Below, piece after piece: positions 57,380-64,000 of a DNA stretch of 64,000 nt (position 1 is the first letter of the stretch; each line of letters opens with the position of its first letter). The stretch comes from Zoogloea sp. 1C4 (GTDB lineage: Bacteria; Pseudomonadota; Gammaproteobacteria; Burkholderiales; Rhodocyclaceae): assembly GCF_009469605.1 (NCBI RefSeq), contig NZ_SSXU01000013.1:51459-115458 (forward strand), written 5' to 3'. A program made the position numbers and the translations under genes. The notes under the pieces are model-generated. The model worked only from the letters and a program-made list of their open reading frames with translations, was not told where the DNA came from and made no database searches.

Positions 57380-58882
57380 TCAGGCCCGTCGGCGGCGCCC
57401 AGCGAGCACCGTCACGCCCAGAAACAGCAGCGCAATGCCAACCGCCGGACCGTTGCCCCAGCGGGCGTAGGGCGTCAGGCCCTGATAGCCGCGCACCGAC
57501 ACGTGCAGCGCCCCCGCCTCGAACGGCGGCAGCACCGCCTCGACGTGGCCGTCGGGCCTCACCAGCGCGGTCATCCCGGTGTTGGTGCTGCGCAGCATCG
57601 GCCGGCCGGTTTCCAGCGCGCGCAGGCGGGCGATCTGCAGGTGCTGGGGTTGGGCGAAGGAGTCGCCATACCAGGCCAGGTTGGAGAGGTTGAGCATCAG
57701 CGTGGCCTCGGGCAGGCTGCGGATCAGCTCCTCGCCAAACACGTCCTCGTAGCAGATGTTGATCGCCACCTTCTGCCCGGCCAGGGCCAGCGGCGGCTGA
57801 CGCTCCGGGCCCCGGGTCTGGTCGGCCATCGGAATGTTCGCCAGATCGTAAAACCAGCGGAACATCGGCGGCGAATACTCGCCAAAGGGCACCAGATGCT
57901 GCTTGGCATAATGGCCCGAGGGCGACGCGCCGAGGCTGATCGCTGCGTTGAAGATATGGCCTTCCGCGTCGCGGGTGAAGGTGCCGAGAATCACGTCGCC
58001 GCCGTGGCTGGCCGCGCTGCGGCCGACGGCCTCCAGGTAGCCCGGCGGCAGGTAGTCGATGAGGAGCGGAATGGTGGTTTCGGGCAGCACGACGATCTGC
58101 GCCGGGTTGTCGCGCACCATTGTCAGGTTGCGGTCGAGCCAGTGCTGGAGCATCTCGGGCCGCCACTTGAGGCTCTGCTCGATGTTGGTCTGCAGCAGCG
58201 CCACCTTGACGGGCTCGCCGACAGGTGCCGTCCAGGCGATCTGGCGCAGCCCGGCCCCGGCGCCGATCACCAGCGCCACACCCAGCAGCGGCTGCCAACG
58301 CCGCTCGGCCAGCGCGGCCACGGCCAAGGCCGACACCAGCGCCACCAGCCCGCCCACGCCGAACACGCCCACCACCGGCGCAAACCCGGCCAGCGGGCTG
58401 GGCGGCGTCTGGCTGTAGCCGACGGCAAGCCACGGAAAGCCCGTGAAGATCCAGCAGCGGGTCCATTCGAAAATCAGCCAGCAGGCGGCGAAAAGCGCGG
58501 CATCCGGCACCGCCCTGCCCCGCCGCAGGCCACCAAAGGCGGCACCGGCCAGGCCGGCAAAGACGCCCACCAGCGCGCAGAACAGCAGGATGGCCAGCGC
58601 GGCCAGCGGCGCCGGCATGCCCCCAAAACGGTGGAGCGCCACGTACAGCCACGAGACACCGCCGAGCATTGCCCCGAGGCCCCAGGCAAGGCCGGTGACG
58701 AATCCGGCCCGGGCGCGACGACCCGGCGACGCGTCATGCAGCGCCGCAGGCGCGCCCGGCCCGAGCAGCCAGAACAGCACGCCCAGCGCGACGAAGACAA
58801 GGGGAAACAACCCGACCGGCGCATAGGCGAGCACCGAAGCCCCTCCGGCCAGGAGGGCCCCGACGAGACGCAGCCAGCCCAT
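57380..58882 (-). CDS. lnt: Apolipoprotein N-acyltransferase
   Basis: A 500-residue inner-membrane enzyme adding the third acyl chain to lipoproteins. Six to seven N-terminal helices precede a nitrilase-like periplasmic domain with the Glu268 (VVLPETTIP), Lys327 (YAKQHLVPFGE) and Cys377 (NICYEDVFGE) triad; a last helix is near 480-495. The start overlaps the corC stop by one base. Confidence 0.95.
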   Translation of the reverse strand: MGWLRLVGALLAGGASVLAYAPVGLFPLVFVALGVLFWLLGPGAPAALHDASPGRRARAGFVTGLAWGLGAMLGGVSWLYVALHRFGGMPAPLAALAILLFCALVGVFAGLAGAAFGGLRRGRAVPDAALFAACWLIFEWTRCWIFTGFPWLAVGYSQTPPSPLAGFAPVVGVFGVGGLVALVSALAVAALAERRWQPLLGVALVIGAGAGLRQIAWTAPVGEPVKVALLQTNIEQSLKWRPEMLQHWLDRNLTMVRDNPAQIVVLPETTIPLLIDYLPPGYLEAVGRSAASHGGDVILGTFTRDAEGHIFNAAISLGASPSGHYAKQHLVPFGEYSPPMFRWFYDLANIPMADQTRGPERQPPLALAGQKVAINICYEDVFGEELIRSLPEATLMLNLSNLAWYGDSFAQPQHLQIARLRALETGRPMLRSTNTGMTALVRPDGHVEAVLPPFEAGALHVSVRGYQGLTPYARWGNGPAVGIALLFLGVTVLAGRRRRA

Positions 58883-59724
58883 CAGCCGCCGACCGTGTCG
58901 GTGTCGGGCAAGCGCTCGACCAGCAGGGAGTGAATGCGCCGGCTGTCGGCGCGCAGCACCTGGAAGCGCAGACCTTCAAGTTCGACGACCTCGTTGCGCT
59001 TGGGCAGACGGCCGAGCTTGCGGATCAGCAGGCCGCCGACGGTGTCGTACTCGCTGTCGCTGAACTCGCAGCCGAAGGCTTCGTTGAAATCCTCGATCTC
59101 GGTGCCGGCCTTGACCCGGTAGCGGCCGGCCTGGTCGATGCGGATGTTGTCGGCGGTCTCGTCGAAGTCGTATTCGTCCTCGATGTCGCCGACGATCTGC
59201 TCGAGCACGTCCTCGATGGTGACGAGCCCGGCCACGCCGCCGTACTCATCCACCACGATGGCCATGTGGTTGCGGCTGACGCGGAAATCCCGCAGCAGCA
59301 CGTTGAGTCGCTTGGATTCGGGGACGAACACCGCGGGGCGGAGCATCTCGCGGAGGTTGAAGGATTCGCCGGCAAAGACCCGCAGCAGATCCTTGGCCAG
59401 CAGCACGCCGAGCACGTCGTCCTTGCCTTCGCCGACGACGGGAAAGCGGGAATGGGCAGCGCCGATGGCAAAACGGGTGATGTCCTCGACGGAGTCGGCA
59501 AGATTGACGACATCCATCTGCGCGCGGGGAATCATCACGTCGCGCACCTGCATCTCGGACACCTGGAGCGCACCTTCGATGATCGCCAGGGCGTCCGCGT
59601 CAAACAGATTGCGGTCGTGGGCGGCGTGCAGAAGGTGCAGAAGTTCTTCGCGGTCTTCCGGCTCCCGGGTCAGGAGGGCGGAAAGCCGTTCTAGCAAGGA
59701 CGGTTTACTACTGGAGGGTTCCAT
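58882..59724 (-). CDS. corC: CorC/HlyC-type transporter-associated protein (CBS pair)
   Basis: A 280-residue soluble protein: N-terminal helical part, two CBS domains (VRDVMIPRAQMDVVNLADSV and LNVLLRDFRVSRNHMAIVVD with GLVTIEDVLEQIVGDIEDEY) and a C-terminal CorC_HlyC domain (YDTVGGLLIRKLGRLPKRNE). Linked to Mg2+/Co2+ efflux or envelope function; ybeX in E. coli. ATG 59724 has GGAGGG upstream (on the minus strand it is preceded by TTTTAT) and fits the family start. Confidence 0.9.
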   Translation of the reverse strand: MEPSSSKPSLLERLSALLTREPEDREELLHLLHAAHDRNLFDADALAIIEGALQVSEMQVRDVMIPRAQMDVVNLADSVEDITRFAIGAAHSRFPVVGEGKDDVLGVLLAKDLLRVFAGESFNLREMLRPAVFVPESKRLNVLLRDFRVSRNHMAIVVDEYGGVAGLVTIEDVLEQIVGDIEDEYDFDETADNIRIDQAGRYRVKAGTEIEDFNEAFGCEFSDSEYDTVGGLLIRKLGRLPKRNEVVELEGLRFQVLRADSRRIHSLLVERLPDTDTVGG

Positions 59725-59742
59725 AAAAGGGGTTGATGAGAA

Positions 59743-59785
59743 ATGGGCGATGGGCGATGAATCGGGGTTCCGACCCATCGCCCAT
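59743..59785. repeat. 12-bp inverted repeat between ybeY and corC
   Basis: ATGGGCGATGGG (59743-59754) and CCCATCGCCCAT (59774-59785) enclose 19 bases. There is no T run on either side, so it is unlikely to be a plain terminator. It also carries tandem GGGCGAT units. Its role in this otherwise tight operon is unknown. Confidence 0.75.
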
Positions 59786-59808
59786 GGCGCATTGCTCATC
59801 CCACCAGA

Positions 59809-60287
59809 TCATCGTTCTCCCGCGTACGGGTCGGGATATCCCAGCCCGGCGAGGATCTCGCGCTCCCGCGCTTCCATCTCCTCGGCCTCGGCGTCCTCGA
59901 TGTGGTCGAAGCCCTGCAAATGCAGCATACCATGCACGGATAAGTGGGCGTAATGGGCGTCCAGCGCCTTGCCCTGCTCCGCCGCCTCGCACTCGACCAC
60001 CTGCCTGCACAGCACCAGATCGCCCATCAGCGGCAGGCCTTCGGGCAGCGGCATGTCCTCGCCTTCATCATAGGCAAAGGTGAGCACGTTGGTGGCGTAA
60101 TCCTTGCCGCGGTAATCGCGGTTGAGTTCGCGGCCTTCGTCTTCATCCACGATGCGCACGGTGATGCGCGCCGCGCCGGGTTCGGCCGCGCGCAGCCAGC
60201 GGCGAAAATCGATGCGGGAGGGTACGCCCTCGCGGTTACAGGCGTATTGCACCGAAAGGTCGAGTCGGCGAGGAAGCTTGGGTTGGG

Positions 60288-60291
<4 letters not shown>
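59809..60291 (-). CDS. ybeY: Endoribonuclease YbeY
   Basis: A 160-residue zinc RNase for 16S rRNA 3'-end maturation and ribosome quality control. The zinc motif is [11 protein letters not shown] (His120, His124, His130), with [18 protein letters not shown] upstream. Overlaps the phoH-like gene by ATGA. Part of the miaB-phoH-ybeY-corC-lnt order. Confidence 0.95.
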
Positions 60292-61259
<968 letters not shown>

Positions 61260-61319
61260 GCTGCCAGACCAGCGCCCGGCGGGAAAGTGGCTGTCACGAT
61301 CGGATCGTCATCCGGCCGC

Positions 61320-62654
61320 TCAATCCTTCACGACGATCTCGCCGCGCAGCGAGTGCGGCAGCGCCGAGGTGATCGTCACATCGACGAAATTGCCCACCAG
61401 ACGAGGGTTACCCGAAAAGTTTACGACACGGTTGTTGTCGGTCCGGCCGGCGAGCTCGTTGGGATCCTTCTTCGACGGGCCTTCGACCAGAATGCGCTGA
61501 ACGCTGCCAACCATGCTGGCGCTGATCTCGGCCGCGTGCTCCTCGATGCGCTTCTGCAGGCGCGCAAGGCGGGCAAGCTTGACGTCGGCCGGCGTGTCGT
61601 CCGGCAGATCCGAAGCCGGCGTACCAGGGCGCGCGCTGTAGACAAAGCTGAACGACGTATCGAACTTGAGATCGTCGATCAGCTTCATCGTCGCCTCGAA
61701 ATCGGCCTCGGTCTCCCCCGGGAAGCCGATGATGAAATCGGACGACAGGGAAATATCCGGCCGTGCAGCGCGCAGGCGGCGCACCAGCGATTTGTATTCC
61801 AGCACCGTGTAGCCACGCTTCATCGCCGCCAGCACGCGATCCGAGCCGGCCTGAACCGGCAGGTGCAGGTGAGACACCAGCTTGGGCAGCTTGGCGTAGG
61901 CATCGACGACCCGCTGGGTCATCTCGCGCGGATGCGAGGTGGTGTAACGGAGGCGCTCGATGCCCGGGATGTCATGCACGCATTCGAGCAGGAAGGCAAA
62001 GTCGGCCATCTCGCCGCCATCGCCATCTACTGGCGCCCGCCAGGCATTCACGTTCTGGCCAAGCAGTGTCACCTCCTTCACGCCCTGGGCCGCCAGCCCG
62101 GCCACTTCGGCCAGCACGTCGGCCAGCGGACGATAGACCTCATCGCCACGGGTGTAAGGCACGATGCAGAAAGTGCAGTACTTCGAACAGCCCTCCATGA
62201 TCGACACGAAGGCGCTCGCCCCTTCCACCCTCGCCGGCGGCAGGTTGTCAAACTTCTCGATCTCGGGGAAGGAGATATCCACCTGCGAACGGCCGGACGA
62301 CCTGCGCTCGGCGATCAGCTTAGGCAGGCGATGCAGGGTTTGCGGCCCGAAGACCAGATCCACATACGGCGCCCGGGCGACAATCGCCTCGCCCTCCTGG
62401 CTCGCCACGCAACCACCCACACCAATGATCAGGTTGGGATTCTTCTGCTTGAGGTGCTTGACCCGACCGAGATCGTGAAACACCTTCTCCTGCGCCTTCT
62501 CGCGCACCGAGCAGGTGTTGAAGAGGATCACATCCGCCTCTTCAGGGTTATCGGTCTTCTCAAGCCCATCGGCAGCTCCGAGCACATCCGCCATCTTGTC
62601 CGAGTCGTACTCGTTCATCTGACAGCCGAAGGTACGGATATAAAGCTTCTTCAT
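61320..62654 (-). CDS. miaB: tRNA-2-methylthio-N6-dimethylallyladenosine synthase
   Basis: A 444-residue radical-SAM enzyme adding a methylthio group to A37 of tRNAs. The auxiliary cluster cysteines are Cys11, Cys48 and Cys82; the radical-SAM cluster is Cys156, Cys160 and Cys163 ([15 protein letters not shown]). A TRAM domain lies at the C-terminus. First gene of the minus-strand operon; its promoter must overlap the tRNA-Met promoter region. Confidence 0.97.
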   Translation of the reverse strand: MKKLYIRTFGCQMNEYDSDKMADVLGAADGLEKTDNPEEADVILFNTCSVREKAQEKVFHDLGRVKHLKQKNPNLIIGVGGCVASQEGEAIVARAPYVDLVFGPQTLHRLPKLIAERRSSGRSQVDISFPEIEKFDNLPPARVEGASAFVSIMEGCSKYCTFCIVPYTRGDEVYRPLADVLAEVAGLAAQGVKEVTLLGQNVNAWRAPVDGDGGEMADFAFLLECVHDIPGIERLRYTTSHPREMTQRVVDAYAKLPKLVSHLHLPVQAGSDRVLAAMKRGYTVLEYKSLVRRLRAARPDISLSSDFIIGFPGETEADFEATMKLIDDLKFDTSFSFVYSARPGTPASDLPDDTPADVKLARLARLQKRIEEHAAEISASMVGSVQRILVEGPSKKDPNELAGRTDNNRVVNFSGNPRLVGNFVDVTITSALPHSLRGEIVVKD

Positions 62655-62660
62655 TTTTTG

Positions 62661-62689
62661 TTGACCGAGGTGCTCTAAAACTCTATTAT
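62661..62689 (+). promoter_or_regulatory. Sigma-70 promoter of tRNA-Met
   Basis: TTGACC (62661-62666) and TATTAT (62684-62689) are separated by exactly 17 bp. The predicted start, about 62696, is 8 bp before the mature tRNA end. Confidence 0.88.
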
Positions 62690-62703
62690 AGCGGGCTCAG
62701 GTT

Positions 62704-62780
62704 GGTGATGTAGCTCAGATGGTTAGAGCGACGGATTCATAACCCGTAGGTCGGCGGTTCGACTCCGCCCATCACCACCA
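62704..62780 (+). tRNA. tRNA-Met (CAT anticodon), elongator type
   Basis: A 77-nt cloverleaf: acceptor GGTGATG/CATCACC, D stem GCTC/GAGC, anticodon CAT at 62738-62740, T arm GGCGG-TTCGACT-CCGCC and encoded CCA. The G1-C72 pair excludes an initiator tRNA. The anticodon stem has A31 opposite C39, a mismatch at the loop-closing pair. tRNA-Ile2 (also CAT) cannot be fully excluded from sequence alone. Confidence 0.92.
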
Positions 62781-62789
62781 CAGAACACT

Positions 62790-62824
62790 AAGCCGCTGAA
62801 TCGCAAGGTTCAGCGGCTTTTTTG
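62790..62824 (+). terminator. Intrinsic terminator after tRNA-Met
   Basis: AAGCCGCTGAA (62790-62800) pairs with TTCAGCGGCTT (62809-62819) around an 8-nt loop, followed by a T run. It sits 9 bp after the tRNA. Confidence 0.93.
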
Positions 62825-62906
62825 CGTTTTGACCACGCCTCGGCAACCGGGGTAGCTGCGATACCCGCGTGATGAGATGGAGCGCAAAACGGAGTCATCG
62901 CGCGAC

Positions 62907-62937
62907 TTGACCTGTCTATAACTCCACAGCTTACGAT
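62907..62937 (+). promoter_or_regulatory. MerR-type promoter with 19-bp spacer
   Basis: TTGACC (62907-62912) and TACGAT (62932-62937) lie 19 bp apart, the overlong spacing used by MerR-family activators. The spacer has a short dyad, CTGT and ACAG. It is 41 bp upstream of the truncated merR-type gene, so it would be an autoregulated promoter. Confidence 0.6.
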
Positions 62938-62978
62938 TCCGCCGTCAACAATTTTCTTCGAAGACGGAGCATCCAGTC

Positions 62979-63128
62979 ATGGTCAATATTTCTGAGTTCG
63001 CTTCAAGCCTCGGGCTATCGCGATCCACGCTGCTCTATTACGAAAAGCTGGGGCTGCTTAAAGGCGACCGTCAGCTCAACAGCTATCGGCGCTACGACGA
63101 AGGTAAGCCCCCGGCGATCCCCTCTTGA
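62979..63128 (+). pseudogene. MerR-family regulator, truncated by an insertion element
   Basis: ATG 62979 with GACGGAG upstream opens a MerR helix-turn-helix (VNISEFASSLGLSRSTLLYY then EKLGLLKGDRQLNSYRRYDE). At about codon 42 the MerR sequence stops and the frame runs into an IS66-like terminus (GTAAGC at 63103), ending at a TGA at 63126. Only the first winged-helix part is left; the dimerisation helix and sensor domain are lost. Confidence 0.85.
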
Positions 63129-63349
63129 CCGTGTCTCAGGCTGACTCCGGCCTCCACCGATGCGGCAGCAACTCCCCGATCCGACTCTGCGGCTGAGTCG
63201 GCAGGCGGGTGAGGACGTCCTTCAGATAGGCGAAGGGCTCGTGGCCATTCAGGCGCGCGGACTGGATCAGGCTCATGATCGCGGCCGCCCGTTTGCCAGC
63301 GCGCAGCGACCCGGCGAAGAGCCAGTTCTTGCGCTTATGCTGAACTCGA
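63103..63349. mobile_element. Remnant of an IS66-family element
   Basis: One end is marked by GTAAGCCCCCGG at 63103, fitting the GTAA-type IS66 terminus, inside the merR reading frame. The interior holds the last part of the IS66 transposase gene on the minus strand. The other end is missing: sequence changes to a tyrosine-recombinase element near 63331-63349, which therefore inserted later. No target duplication can be tested because one end is gone. Confidence 0.7.
63136..63340 (-). pseudogene. IS66-family transposase (TnpC), C-terminal fragment
   Basis: About 68 codons resembling the end of IS66 TnpC: KNWLFAGSLRAGKRAAAIMS, then LIQSARLNGHEPFAYLKDVL, and LPHRWRPESA before the stop. The 5' part of the gene is absent, replaced by the next element. 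Confidence 0.85.
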
Positions 63350-63389
63350 CATAAGCGCAATTATGTCCAGTCCGCGATTATGCTGAGTC
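63331..63389 (+). repeat. Three imperfect 17-bp direct repeats plus an inverted repeat at the element junction
   Basis: GCGCTTATGCTGAACTC (63331-63347), CGCAATTATGTCCAGTC (63356-63372) and CGCGATTATGCTGAGTC (63373-63389) are copies of one motif. The first also forms an 11-bp inverted repeat, TTGCGCTTATG (63329-63339) with CATAAGCGCAA (63350-63360). Such arrays fit recombinase binding sites at the end of a tyrosine-recombinase element. Confidence 0.75.
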
Positions 63390-63443
63390 GCCGGCGGCGG
63401 GCCGCCCGATCCGCGGCGCCCCGCCCATACCGGCTGCGCATAA

Positions 63444-64000
63444 TCAAAGAGCCTGCAGGAACTTCAACAGCGCATCGGTCGGCCGATAGCGCACGCCGCG
63501 GGTTTCGGGAGGCGCGATCGCGGCCAAGGCGCGCTCCTTCATGGCCAGATCCGCTTCGACGTAGCCATGCGTCGTTACCGGACTCTCGTGCCCGAGCCAC
63601 AGGGCAATGACCGTGAGGTCGACGCCGGCCTGCAGCAGGTGCATCGCGGTCGTATGGCGCAGCGTATGGGGAGAGAGCGTTCGCCCTTGAAACGACGGGC
63701 ACCGCGGCGTTGCCGCGCTCACTGCCCGGGCGAGTCGCTCGGCGACATTGGAACGGGTCATCGGCTTTCCCCATCGATTGGGCAGCAGCGCCTGGTCCTG
63801 CTGCAGGCCCGCGGACTGGAGCCAGCGCCGGATCTCCACGACGGTTTCCTTCCAGAGCGGCACGGTGCGCTGCTTGCGTCCCTTGCCGTGCAAGCGTACC
63901 GATGGTGTGACATCGAGCTCCAGATCATGGACGCGGATGCCGATGAGCTCGGAGACCCGGGCGCCGGTGTTGTAGAGCAGCTGTAGCAGCACGCGGTCCC
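63444..64000 (-). CDS. Tyrosine recombinase, C-terminal part (cut by window edge)
   Basis: About 185 residues visible, frame open to the right edge. The catalytic domain keeps Arg in YNTGARVSELIGI, the Lys-containing turn HGKGRKQRTVPL, the box SPHTLRHTTAMHLLQAG with His and Arg, the GHESPVTTHGYVEAD motif with the second His and the nucleophile Tyr. It resembles XerD-like recombinases of mobile elements rather than XerC/D itself. The stop at 63444 is 55 bp from the 17-bp repeat array, its likely substrate. Confidence 0.88.
   Translation of the reverse strand, partial: DRVLLQLLYNTGARVSELIGIRVHDLELDVTPSVRLHGKGRKQRTVPLWKETVVEIRRWLQSAGLQQDQALLPNRWGKPMTRSNVAERLARAVSAATPRCPSFQGRTLSPHTLRHTTAMHLLQAGVDLTVIALWLGHESPVTTHGYVEADLAMKERALAAIAPPETRGVRYRPTDALLKFLQAL

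Noticed and set aside
62704..63128. tRNA-Met as attachment site of an integrated island
   Set aside because: No duplicate of the tRNA 3' end is seen downstream, and an ordinary terminator and merR remnant separate it from the recombinase gene.

Overview
The window is GC-rich and gene-dense. It reads as the chromosome of a diazotrophic, motile betaproteobacterium, most likely Rhodocyclales (an Azoarcus/Azospira/Zoogloea-like lineage). The reasons are nitrogenase accessory genes behind a NifA/sigma-54 promoter, a polar-flagellum locus with sigma-54 promoters and a FleSR-type two-component system, and the glyQ-glyS-gmhB-plsC and miaB-phoH-ybeY-corC-lnt gene orders common in Betaproteobacteria. 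The taxon is an inference; no 16S gene or other direct marker is present.

Layout. 1-5.0 kb: a LysR regulator cut by the left edge, an extradiol-type dioxygenase, cytochrome b561 with two YceI proteins, then an unrecognised gene pair that looks like a secreted pore-former and its membrane partner. 5.0-12.2 kb: L,D-transpeptidase, MFS transporter with divergent LysR regulator, aroQ, a TerC/universal-stress-protein pair, a cyclic-nucleotide-binding protein and a CBS-domain protein. 12.3-19.4 kb: a large membrane HD-GYP protein, then nifV-cysE-(TPR-like orf)-nifW-nifZ-nifM. 19.8-24.4 kb: Sel1-repeat protein, CsgG-like lipoprotein, YidB-like protein, rpiA, phoU and a YcgR flagellar brake.

24.4-45.3 kb is the flagellar and signalling region. 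On the minus strand are fleS, fleR and fliE; on the plus strand are fliFGHIJ and fliKLMNOPQR. A PAS histidine kinase, an RpfG-like HD-GYP response regulator and a four-module hybrid kinase follow fliR almost without gaps. Good sigma-54 (-24/-12) promoters precede fliE, fliK and ycgR, matching the sigma-54 activator FleR encoded here.

45.3-62.7 kb is a housekeeping block on the minus strand (gloA, ygjP-like, plsC, gmhB, glyS, glyQ, then terB-like, lnt, corC, ybeY, phoH-like, miaB). It is split by a chemoreceptor gene carrying an in-frame amber codon, a P-type ATPase and a trpB2-type gene. A tRNA-Met with a near-perfect sigma-70 promoter and terminator follows. The last kilobase is mobile-element debris: a merR-type gene cut after about 41 codons by an IS66-family end, which is itself cut by a tyrosine-recombinase element with repeated 17-bp motifs; its recombinase gene runs off the right edge.

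The points most worth a second look are the NifA-UAS/sigma-54 promoter with a very short leader before nifV, the uncharacterised nif-operon TPR-like protein, the putative toxin/immunity pair, the amber codon in the chemoreceptor and the nested mobile elements.
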